DNA of 64,000 bases. It comes from Ferrimonas balearica (GTDB taxonomy: Bacteria > Pseudomonadota > Gammaproteobacteria > Enterobacterales > Shewanellaceae). The DNA is taken from NCBI RefSeq assembly GCF_019802085.1, contig NZ_JAHVHV010000001.1, forward strand, positions 496,001 to 560,000, in the 5' to 3' direction. Each line of letters opens with the position of its first letter. Within the stretch, counting starts at the first letter, position 1. Both the position numbers and the translations under genes were made by a program. Below, piece after piece: positions 32,039 to 40,309 of the stretch. The notes below the pieces were generated by a model. The model worked only from the letters and a program-made list of their open reading frames with translations. It had not been told where the DNA came from and made no database searches.

Positions 32039-32266
32039 TTACCAGTCGTCCTTATCCCAGTCGTCTTTTTTCCAATCCTTTTTGCCCCAGTCGTCCTTGT
32101 CGTAGTCGGACTCTTTGTCCGATTCGCTGTCGGACTTCTTCAGCTTGCCCTTTTTGCCGATAAAGGGGGGCAGCTTCATATTGGCGGTTTGCTTGAGCAC
32201 CAGCAGGTTACTCAGGATCACGCCAATCACCAGGGCGATCAGCAGCCACAGTTCCCACTTTTCCAT
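32039..32266 (-). CDS. DUF2897 family small membrane protein
   Basis: 75-residue protein with one N-terminal transmembrane helix (LWLLIALVIGVILSNLLVL) followed by KQTANMKLPPF, the signature of DUF2897. The cytoplasmic tail is extremely charged and ends in imperfect repeats of K(K/D)DW (GKKDWKKDDWDKDDW). GGGAGAG precedes the ATG. The family is a small gammaproteobacterial membrane protein of unknown function. Confidence 0.85.
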   Translation of the reverse strand: MEKWELWLLIALVIGVILSNLLVLKQTANMKLPPFIGKKGKLKKSDSESDKESDYDKDDWGKKDWKKDDWDKDDW

Positions 32267-32292
32267 GGTCTCTCCCGATTAGGGCCTTAGAT

Positions 32293-32847
32293 TCAGTGTA
32301 CCTGATCGCCGTTCAGCAGGTCCGCCAGGCTGAGCAGGCGAACGCCGAAATTGGCCATGTCGGTGAAGTTGGCTTCGGCCACCGCCGGAGTCTGGGCAGA
32401 GCACCCCTCCACCAGCAGGCTCATGTGCAAGTCCCGGTTGACGCCGTCATGGACGGTGCCCCGCAGGCAGTTGGGCAGCTGGGTGCCGCAGATCACCAGC
32501 TCCGGCCAGTTCAGGCTATTGAGCACCTCATCCAAGCGGGTCTGGTAGAAGGCGCTGAAGCGGGTCTTCACCACCTGGTGCTCGCCGGGCAGGGGCACCA
32601 GCTCCGGCACCACCTCGGCGCCCCAGCTGTCGGCCACGCACACCGGCTGTTCGCGGCGAAAGGGCTCGGAGTCGCTACCGTCGGCGGCGTGCTGACGGAT
32701 AACGTGGATCACCGGCCAGTCCCGGGCCCGGGCGTGCTGCAGCGCCGCGGCGATGGCGGGCACGCTGGGCAGTGCCTGGGCAACGCAGGCGGCCCCATCC
32801 GGTGAAACAAAATCCTGTTGCATATCAATGATAACCAGCGCAGGCAT
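32293..32847 (-). CDS. Isochorismatase-like cysteine hydrolase
   Basis: 184-residue protein of the isochorismatase superfamily. The catalytic triad is D8 (IIDMQQDF), K94 (VVKTRFSAF) and C127 (GTQLPNCLRGT), with spacing as in nicotinamidase/ureidoacrylate hydrolase relatives. The start at 32847 (MPALVIIDMQ) is fixed by the family N-terminus; the upstream 18 codons are not conserved-looking. It probably cleaves an amide or enol ether; the substrate is unknown. It sits 26 bases upstream of the DUF2897 gene on the same strand. Confidence 0.85.
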   Translation of the reverse strand: MPALVIIDMQQDFVSPDGAACVAQALPSVPAIAAALQHARARDWPVIHVIRQHAADGSDSEPFRREQPVCVADSWGAEVVPELVPLPGEHQVVKTRFSAFYQTRLDEVLNSLNWPELVICGTQLPNCLRGTVHDGVNRDLHMSLLVEGCSAQTPAVAEANFTDMANFGVRLLSLADLLNGDQVH

Positions 32848-33189
32848 CGCGAACTCCCTGTCCGTTTTCTGTAGGCCTACCTTGCCCAAAGCGCAGGCCA
32901 ACTACAAGGGGCGGCGCAAAACTGCGCAGCCCGTTATTTTTCTGTCACACAAGAGCACTATCCTGCCTCGCGAATTCGGGCCCGGTGCCCATTCTCCCTG
33001 GTTCAATCTCGGTACGGGTCACCTCCTCGGACTCGCTGCTTTCAGCCCGCTCACCTTGAGCGGGCGTTTTTTTGTCTGTCGCTTGGCCGGTGTCGTTGTT
33101 TGTCGACTGGTCAGGTCGACCCAAGGCCGTGGTCATCGGCCCATCCCTCTGGGTATTATGGGGTTTTTGCGAATCGACCCGACGAGCCC
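32848..33189. other. Intergenic region before recC; possible small RNA
   Basis: 342 bases between the divergent hydrolase and recC. The plus strand carries a strong intrinsic terminator at 33046-33073 that does not follow any plus-strand gene, so a short transcript from about 32950 to 33073 is possible. A run CACTAT (32955-32960) could serve as a -10. No tRNA fold could be drawn. The recC promoter must lie after the terminator or read through it. Confidence 0.35.
33046..33073 (+). terminator. Intrinsic terminator without an upstream plus-strand gene
   Basis: CCCGCTCA / TGAGCGGG stem, 3-base loop, then CG and seven T. Strong by inspection. It ends 116 bases before recC. Confidence 0.8.
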
Positions 33190-36100
33190 ATGCCCACCAC
33201 CACGCCCGAGCAGCCCGCCACGCCCCTCACGCCGGGGCTGATGATGATCCACGGCAACCGAATGGAAACCCTGCGGGATCTGGTGGTCCAGTGGGTCAAA
33301 TCCCACCCGCTGGCACCGCTGGAGAACGAGGTGTTCTTGGTGCAGTCCAACGGCATGGCCCAGTGGCTCAAGCTGGCCCTGGCCGCCGATGACGGCATCG
33401 GCATCGCCGCGGCGCTGCAGATGGCGTTGCCGTCGCGCTTCGTCTGGCAGCTCTACCGTACCGTGCTGGGTCCCGATGCGGTGCCCAAGGATTCCCCCTT
33501 CGATAAGCCGCTGCTGCGCTGGCGTTTGCTGCGCCTGCTGCCGAACCTGGTGCACCGCAGCGAGTTCGCCCCCCTTAAGCGCTTCCTGGAGACGGATCCG
33601 GACCCGCGCAAGCGCGACCAGCTGGCCGAACAGCTGGCGGATCTGTTCGATCAATACCAGGTCTACCGTGCCGACTGGCTGGCGGCCTGGGGCCAGGGCC
33701 GGGATGTGGTGATCAGCGGCGCCGGGCAGGAGAGCCCGCTGCCGGCGGACCAGCTTTGGCAGGGCGCCCTATGGCGCGCCATCCTGGCCGACATGAGCGA
33801 GGTAGAACGCCACACCAGCCGGGCCACCCTGCACGATCAGGTGGTGGCCAAACTGCGCCAGGGCCCGCTACCGACGGGCCTGCCCCGACGCATTGTAGTG
33901 TTCGGGATCTCCACCCTGCCGGCCCAGATGATCGAGGTGCTGGCGGCGCTGGGCGAGCACAGCCAAATCCTGCTGTGCGTGCAGAACCCCTGTCAGCACT
34001 TCTGGGGCGACATCATCGAGCAAAAGGATCTGCTGCGGGCCCAGATGGCCCGCGCCCGGCATCAGCGCAAACCGGGCCTGGCCTCGGAGCTGGACCCGGC
34101 AGCGCAGCACGCCGAGGTCAACCCGCTGCTGGCGGCTTGGGGCAAGCAGGGCCGGGACTACATCGGCCTGCTCTACGGCTACGACCAGCCTGAGGCGTAC
34201 CAAGGGGCCTTCACCAGCATTGACTTGTTTGAAGATCCGCTGGAGGCCAGCGACGGCCGCTTGCTGCATCAACTGCAGGCCGGGGTGTTCCAGCTGGAGC
34301 CCGCGCCCAACCCGCCGTTGCCGGTGGCGCCGGAGGACGACTCGGTGCGCTTCATCCTGGCCCACAGCCGTCAGCGGGAGGTGGAGGTGCTGCAGGATCA
34401 CCTGCTCAAGCGCTTCGCCGATGACCCGACCCTCACCCCCACGGACGTCATCGTGATGATGCCGGACGTCAGTCAGTACGCCCCCCACATCGAAGCGGTG
34501 TTCGGCCAGTTGGAGCGGGACGATGCCCGACACCTCCCCTTTACCATCGCCGACCGGCCCCAGCGGGGTCACCAGGTGCTGGTGCTGGCGCTGGAGCGGC
34601 TATTGGGACTGAGCGAAGCCCGCTTTACCGTCTCTGAACTGCTGGATCTTCTGGCCGTCCCCGCCTTGAGAGCCCGGTTCGGTATCGAGGAGCGCCATCT
34701 GCCGCTGCTGCAGCGCTGGGTGGAGGAGGCCGGCGTGCGCTGGGGTTTGGACGCCACCCAGCGGGCCAGCCTGGACTTGCCGGAAGGACTGGAGCAGAAC
34801 ACCTGGGCCTTTGGCCTGAAGCGGATGCTGCTGGGCTACGCCGTGGGGCAGGGGGAGGCCTGGGCCGGCATCGAGCCGTTCGAGGAGATCGGCGGCCTGG
34901 ATGCGGCCCTGGTGGGGGGCCTGGCCCGGTTGCTGGAGCGCCTCGAAGGGTTCTGGCGGGTGCTCGCCGAGACGCACACGCCCCAGCAGTGGGCCAGTCA
35001 TCTGCGCACCCTGACCGAGGCGCTGTTCCGCCCCCAGGACGAGGAGGAAACCGTCATCCTGGCTCGCCTGGAGGAGGCGCTGGCCCAGTGGCTGGACGCC
35101 TGCGAGCTGGGCGGCATCGTCGAGGCGCTGCCCATCACCGTGGTGCGGGAGATCTGCCTGGCGCCCTTTGGTGAGGAGGGGGTATCCCAGCGCTTCCTGG
35201 CGGGCAAAATCAACTTCTGTACCCTGATGCCGATGCGGGCCATCCCCTTTAAGCAGGTGTGCCTGCTGGGGCTCAACGACGAGGATTACCCCCGCAGTCG
35301 CCCCGCCATGGACTTTGACCTGCTGGCCGCCGGCGGCCTTATTGACGGGCAGGGCCAACGGATCCCCAACCAGTATCGTCCCGGGGATCGCTCCCGCCGG
35401 GAGGACGACCGCTACCTGTTCCTGGAGGCCCTGATGGCGGCCCGGGAGCAGATCTATTTCAGTTACGTCGGTCGCAACGCCCGGGACAACGCCGAGCGCA
35501 CCCCCTCGGTGCTGCTGGGTCAGCTTCAGGATCATCTCAAGGCTGGCTACCAGCTGGCGGAGGAGGGGGATCTGCTGGCCCAACTCACCACCGTCCACCC
35601 GCTGCAGCCCTTCAGCCCGGCCTACTTTGCCGGTACCGCCGGGTCCGGCCTGCACACCTACGCCCGGGAGTGGTTTGATGCCCACCAGGGCGAAGCGGAG
35701 ACTGAGACGCCGCCCCTGGCCCCCTGGCAGCCCCAGGCGCCCATCGCCCTGGCGGACCTCGCCGCGCTGCTGCGCGACCCAATCAAACTGCTGATGACCC
35801 GCCGGCTTGGCGTCTGGTTTGCGGAGGAGACCGAGGCGGCGGAGGATCTCGAACCCTTCGCCCTGGATGGTCTCACCAGTTACCAAATTCGGGACGAGCT
35901 GATGGCGGTGTTGCGCCAAAGCCGCGACGCCGAGCCGGCCCAGCGCGCCCAGGCCCTGACCGAACGCATCGGCCGCCTGGGCGGACGAGGGCTTCTGCCC
36001 CTGGGGGCCTTCGCCGAGATGGCCACGGATCACCTGGCCGAACCCACCCTGGCGGCCTTCGAGCGGGCCCAGACCCTGGCGGGCGCCTGGCAGGAGGCGG

Positions 36101-36675
36101 AGGACCAGGAGTGCTACCACAAGCACGGCGCGCTGGAGCTGGAGGATTGGCTTGGCGGCCTGTACGCCCACCAGGGGGCCCATTTTCGTTTGCGGGTGCT
36201 GCCCCAGGCCATCGGCCAGAGGGGCCAGCTGAAAAACCCCATGCACGCGCTGGATCTCTACCTGGGCCACCTGGCCGGCTGCGCCCAGGGGCTGACCCTG
36301 ACCAGTTACCTGGTGGGCTCGGACACCGCCTTCTGCCTGGCGCCGCTGCCCGCTACCGACGCCAGCCGAACCCTCACTCAGTTGATGGAGCACCACCTGA
36401 ACGCCATGACCTCACCGCAACCGGTGGCCCCCCGGGCGGCCCTGGCCTTCCTGGCCGAGAACGACAAAGCCGAGGACAACGAGGCGGTGGCGCTGGAGAA
36501 GGCCGCCGAGGCCTACGAGGGGGGCTTTGCTTTTAGCGGCGATCGCGACCGCAGTCCCTACCTGCGCCGTCAGTTTCCCGGGTTTGCCGAGCTGCCCGCC
36601 GAGCCCTTTATGGCCCTGGCCCAGTCGCTCTACCAGCCGCTGCGGGAGATGGAGGAGGTGACTCATGGCGCATAA
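33190..36675 (+). CDS. recC: Exodeoxyribonuclease V subunit gamma, RecC
   Basis: 1161-residue RecC, slightly longer than E. coli RecC (1122). N-terminal HGNRMETLRDLVVQW and VFLVQSNGMAQWLKLAL match the family start; the inactivated helicase and nuclease folds that scan for Chi follow. The start at 33190 is uncertain: the ribosome site is weak, and ATGs at 33241/33244 lie closer to the E. coli N-terminus. The 3' end overlaps recB by 11 bases. RecBCD processes double-strand breaks and degrades foreign linear DNA; RecC holds the complex and reads Chi. Confidence 0.93.
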   Translation: MPTTTPEQPATPLTPGLMMIHGNRMETLRDLVVQWVKSHPLAPLENEVFLVQSNGMAQWLKLALAADDGIGIAAALQMALPSRFVWQLYRTVLGPDAVPKDSPFDKPLLRWRLLRLLPNLVHRSEFAPLKRFLETDPDPRKRDQLAEQLADLFDQYQVYRADWLAAWGQGRDVVISGAGQESPLPADQLWQGALWRAILADMSEVERHTSRATLHDQVVAKLRQGPLPTGLPRRIVVFGISTLPAQMIEVLAALGEHSQILLCVQNPCQHFWGDIIEQKDLLRAQMARARHQRKPGLASELDPAAQHAEVNPLLAAWGKQGRDYIGLLYGYDQPEAYQGAFTSIDLFEDPLEASDGRLLHQLQAGVFQLEPAPNPPLPVAPEDDSVRFILAHSRQREVEVLQDHLLKRFADDPTLTPTDVIVMMPDVSQYAPHIEAVFGQLERDDARHLPFTIADRPQRGHQVLVLALERLLGLSEARFTVSELLDLLAVPALRARFGIEERHLPLLQRWVEEAGVRWGLDATQRASLDLPEGLEQNTWAFGLKRMLLGYAVGQGEAWAGIEPFEEIGGLDAALVGGLARLLERLEGFWRVLAETHTPQQWASHLRTLTEALFRPQDEEETVILARLEEALAQWLDACELGGIVEALPITVVREICLAPFGEEGVSQRFLAGKINFCTLMPMRAIPFKQVCLLGLNDEDYPRSRPAMDFDLLAAGGLIDGQGQRIPNQYRPGDRSRREDDRYLFLEALMAAREQIYFSYVGRNARDNAERTPSVLLGQLQDHLKAGYQLAEEGDLLAQLTTVHPLQPFSPAYFAGTAGSGLHTYAREWFDAHQGEAETETPPLAPWQPQAPIALADLAALLRDPIKLLMTRRLGVWFAEETEAAEDLEPFALDGLTSYQIRDELMAVLRQSRDAEPAQRAQALTERIGRLGGRGLLPLGAFAEMATDHLAEPTLAAFERAQTLAGAWQEAEDQECYHKHGALELEDWLGGLYAHQGAHFRLRVLPQAIGQRGQLKNPMHALDLYLGHLAGCAQGLTLTSYLVGSDTAFCLAPLPATDASRTLTQLMEHHLNAMTSPQPVAPRAALAFLAENDKAEDNEAVALEKAAEAYEGGFAFSGDRDRSPYLRRQFPGFAELPAEPFMALAQSLYQPLREMEEVTHGA

Positions 36676-39600
36676 GCTGACGCCCCTGTCCTTCCCGCTC
36701 CACGGCACGCGGCTGATTGAAGCCAGCGCCGGCACCGGCAAGACCTACACCATCGCCGCCCTCTACCTGCGCCTGGTACTGGGCCACGGCGGCGACAACG
36801 CCCACCGCGGACCACTGACGCCGGAGCAGATCCTGGTGGTGACCTTCACCAAGGCCGCCACCGAGGAGCTGAAGGACCGGATCCGCGCCCGACTGGTGGA
36901 AGGGGCGGCCTGCTTCCGCGGCCAGCTGGCGCCGGATCCCTACCTGAGCTCGTTGATGGCGGACTTTCCCGTGGAGCAACACGCCCACTGCGCCCTGATG
37001 CTGGATCAGGCCGCCCAGCTGATGGATCTGGCGGCGGTGCACACCATCCACGGCTGGTGCCAGCGGATGTTGCGGGAGCACGCTTTCGACTCCGGCAGCT
37101 TGTTCAGCCAGGAGATGGAGGCGGACACCAGCCCCTTGAAGGAGGAGGCGGTGCGCGACTATTGGCGCCGTTTCCTCTACCCCCAGCCCCGTCCGGTGCT
37201 GGCGGCGATCACTGGCCTCTACGCCAGCCCACAGGCGCTGGAACAGGCGGTGAGCCCCCTGCTGGGCCCCCTGGGCAGCGAGCCTGCCCCGACCGATCCC
37301 TTTACCCTACTCAATGAGCGGGCCCAGGCGGTGGCCGAGACCAAGTCCCGCTGTCGCATCGAGTGGCCCACCTTTGTCGAGCAGTTCAACGAGGCGGTCG
37401 CCAACAAGTGGGTGAAGGGCAACATGATCAAAGCCGGGCAGCTGGAGAACCTGACCGCCTGGCTGGAAAGCGACGCCGAGCTGCCCCTGGATAACGCCGG
37501 CAAGGTGATGGCCCGCTACACCACCGGCACCTTCGCCGACGCCCTCTCCACCGCGGGCAAGAAGCAGCCGAGCACCGTGGCCGACTCGCCGGTGCTGGCG
37601 GCGCTGGAGAACCTGGCCCGGCAATTGGCAGGCAACCTGGTCAAGGCGGCGCTGCTGCGCCACTGCGCTCACTGGGTGGCGGCCCGGGTGGCCGAGGAGA
37701 AGCGGCGTCGGGCCCAGCTGGATTTTGACGATCTCATCACCGACCTCGGTGCCGCGCTGGAGCGGGAGCATCAGGGGGGCAGCGATAAGCTGGCCGGGGC
37801 CATCCGCCACCAGTTCCCGGTGGCGCTGATTGACGAGTTCCAGGATACGGATCCGGTGCAGTACAAGCTGTTCCAGCGGCTCTACCTGGCCCAGCCGGAC
37901 ACCGCCCTGCTGATGATCGGTGACCCGAAACAGGCGATCTACGGCTTTCGCGGTGCCGACATCCACACCTACCTCAAAGCCCGCACCGACACCGAAGGGC
38001 GCCACTACACCCTGGACACCAACTACCGCTCCACCCAGGCGATGGTGGACGCGGCCAACGCCGTGTTCGCCCTGGGGGAGCAGCACGCTGATGGCCCCTT
38101 CCTGCACGGAGAGTCCATCCCCTTCCTGCCGGTGGCCGCCAACGGCCGTCGGGAGGTGCTGATGGACGGCGAGGCGCCGCTGCCGGCGATGACCCTCTGG
38201 TGGGACGACGAAGAGGGCGAGGAGGCGATCAGCAAGGGCACCTACCTGGCGCGTCAGGCCCAGGCCTGTGCCGAGGAGATCACCCGGCTGTTGAGCGGCG
38301 CCGCCACCGGGTCCGTCGGCTTCGAGCGGGATGGGCAGCGTGAGCCCCTGGCCGCGGCGGACATCGCCATCCTGGTGCGGGATTTTCGCGAGGCGGGGGC
38401 GGTGCGCGATGCGCTGGCCGCTCGGGGCGTGCGCTCGGTCTACCTCTCCGATAAGGATTCGGTGTTCGCCTCTGAGGAGGCCGAAGCGCTGCAGCGCATT
38501 TTGCAGGCGGTGGCCCAACCGTCGGAGCGCAGCATCAAGGCGGCGCTGGCCACCGCGGTGCTGGGCTTCAGCTGGCCCGCCCTGGATGCCTTCAACCACG
38601 ACGAGCTGGCCTGGGAGCAGGAGCTGGCGCAGTTTCGTGAGCTCAAACTGGCCTGGCAGCGCCAGGGGGTGCTGCCGATGATCCGCCGCCTGCTGGCCCA
38701 CTACGGGGTGGCCCGGCGGGCGCTGTCGGATCCCCGCTACGGCGAACGTCGGCTGACCAACCTGCTGCACCTGGCGGAGCTGCTGCAAAGCGCCTCGGCC
38801 CAGCTGGATGGCGAACTGGCCCTGATCCGCTTCCTGGCGGAGCAGCGCGAGCAGAGTCAGCTGGGGGACGAGCAGGTGTTGCGTTTGGAGTCCGATGCGG
38901 CGCTGGTGAAGGTGATCACCATCCACAAATCCAAAGGGCTGGAGTACCCGCTGGTGTTCCTGCCCTTTATCGCCGGTTACAAGGAGGCCTCGGATCGCGC
39001 CGGGGTGCTCTTCTACCGCGGGGCCGATGGTCAAAAAGCCCTGACCTTCGAGGCGGACGACGACGCCCGGGCCGCCGCCGATCGTGAGCGCCTGGAGGAG
39101 GACCTGCGTCTGCTCTACGTGGCCCTGACCCGTCCCCGCCACGGCTGCTACCTGGGCCTGGCCCCGGTCAAGTTGAGCCGGCGCGGCAAACGGGGCGTCA
39201 GCGACCTGCACCGCGGCGCCCTCGGATGTCTGCTCGGCGCCGGGGCACCGCTGGATGGCGCCAGCGCCAAGGCGGTCCTGGCGGCCCTGGCCCAGCAGCC
39301 GGGGATTACCCTGTCGCCCTTGCCGCCGGTCACCGACGCTCTGCTGGTGGCCTCGGCGCAGGAGGCCGCGCTGGTCGCCCCACCGCTCTATCGTCGCACC
39401 CCGCAGCCGCCCTGGTGGATCGCCTCCTACTCGGCGCTGCTCTCGGGCATGAGCGCCGACCACAGCCTGTCAGGATTGCCGGAGCGGCTGATGGAGGTGC
39501 AGGAGGAGACCGACGAGCCGGTGGATTTGACGCCCGCTGAGGGCAGCATCCACGTCTTCCCCAAGGGGGCCAACCCCGGCACCTTCCTCCACGACCTGTT

Positions 39601-40309
39601 CGAATGGGCGGCGGAGCAGGGCCGAGCGGCCCAGGGGCCGGGCTTTGCCGGCATCGACAGCCAACTTCTGGCCCAGGAGATCGACACCCGCTGCGCCCGC
39701 CACGGCTACCAGGAGCACACAGAGGTGCTGCTCAGCTGGTTCCAGGAGGCGCTGGCCCAACCCCTGGACCTGCCCACCGGGCGGGTCAGCCTGGAAGGGC
39801 TGGACCAGGTGCAGGCGGAGATGGAGTTTTGGATCGCCGCCAATCAACTGGAGGTGGGCGAACTGGACCGCCTGGTGCGGGAGGCGGTCTGGCCCGGTGA
39901 GCCGCGGCCCCAACTGAAACCGGCCCAGGTCAACGGCATGCTCAAGGGCTTTATCGATTTGACCTTCCGTCACAGCGGTCGCTTCTACGTGGCGGACTAC
40001 AAGTCCAACTACCTGGGCGCCGACGAGCGGGCCTACACCCCGGCGGCGATGCGGGATGCCATGCTGGCACACCGCTATGACCTGCAGGCGGTGCTCTACA
40101 CCCTGGCCCTGCACCGGCTGCTCAAGGCTCGCCTGCCGAACTACGACTTCGACCAGCACATCGGCGGCGGCCTCTACCTGTTTCTGCGCGGCATCAGTGC
40201 CGCCCATCCGGGCCATGGGGTGGTCACCGTCCCTGTGGGGCGACAACTGATTGAACAACTGGACGCCCGCTTCCGGGGCACCACCGTGGAGGCCCTGAGC
40301 CATGATTGA
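36665..40309 (+). CDS. recB: Exodeoxyribonuclease V subunit beta, RecB
   Basis: 1214-residue helicase-nuclease (E. coli 1180). Walker A ASAGTGKTYTI lies near residues 19-29, and the UvrD-type helicase motifs follow: DEFQDTD near residue 390, GDPKQAIYGFRGAD near 420, and the motif V/VI region VITIHKSKGLEYPLV. The C-terminal RecB nuclease domain carries D1111-Y-K1113 (VADYKSNYLG), equivalent to the catalytic DYK of E. coli. It overlaps recC by 11 and recD by 8 bases. ptrA, which separates recC and recB in E. coli, is absent here. Confidence 0.96.
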   Translation: MAHKLTPLSFPLHGTRLIEASAGTGKTYTIAALYLRLVLGHGGDNAHRGPLTPEQILVVTFTKAATEELKDRIRARLVEGAACFRGQLAPDPYLSSLMADFPVEQHAHCALMLDQAAQLMDLAAVHTIHGWCQRMLREHAFDSGSLFSQEMEADTSPLKEEAVRDYWRRFLYPQPRPVLAAITGLYASPQALEQAVSPLLGPLGSEPAPTDPFTLLNERAQAVAETKSRCRIEWPTFVEQFNEAVANKWVKGNMIKAGQLENLTAWLESDAELPLDNAGKVMARYTTGTFADALSTAGKKQPSTVADSPVLAALENLARQLAGNLVKAALLRHCAHWVAARVAEEKRRRAQLDFDDLITDLGAALEREHQGGSDKLAGAIRHQFPVALIDEFQDTDPVQYKLFQRLYLAQPDTALLMIGDPKQAIYGFRGADIHTYLKARTDTEGRHYTLDTNYRSTQAMVDAANAVFALGEQHADGPFLHGESIPFLPVAANGRREVLMDGEAPLPAMTLWWDDEEGEEAISKGTYLARQAQACAEEITRLLSGAATGSVGFERDGQREPLAAADIAILVRDFREAGAVRDALAARGVRSVYLSDKDSVFASEEAEALQRILQAVAQPSERSIKAALATAVLGFSWPALDAFNHDELAWEQELAQFRELKLAWQRQGVLPMIRRLLAHYGVARRALSDPRYGERRLTNLLHLAELLQSASAQLDGELALIRFLAEQREQSQLGDEQVLRLESDAALVKVITIHKSKGLEYPLVFLPFIAGYKEASDRAGVLFYRGADGQKALTFEADDDARAAADRERLEEDLRLLYVALTRPRHGCYLGLAPVKLSRRGKRGVSDLHRGALGCLLGAGAPLDGASAKAVLAALAQQPGITLSPLPPVTDALLVASAQEAALVAPPLYRRTPQPPWWIASYSALLSGMSADHSLSGLPERLMEVQEETDEPVDLTPAEGSIHVFPKGANPGTFLHDLFEWAAEQGRAAQGPGFAGIDSQLLAQEIDTRCARHGYQEHTEVLLSWFQEALAQPLDLPTGRVSLEGLDQVQAEMEFWIAANQLEVGELDRLVREAVWPGEPRPQLKPAQVNGMLKGFIDLTFRHSGRFYVADYKSNYLGADERAYTPAAMRDAMLAHRYDLQAVLYTLALHRLLKARLPNYDFDQHIGGGLYLFLRGISAAHPGHGVVTVPVGRQLIEQLDARFRGTTVEALSHD

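Noticed and set aside
33000..33045. GGTTCAATC motif resembling a tRNA T-loop before recC.
   Set aside because: The five bases on either side of the loop do not pair and no acceptor or anticodon stem can be drawn.
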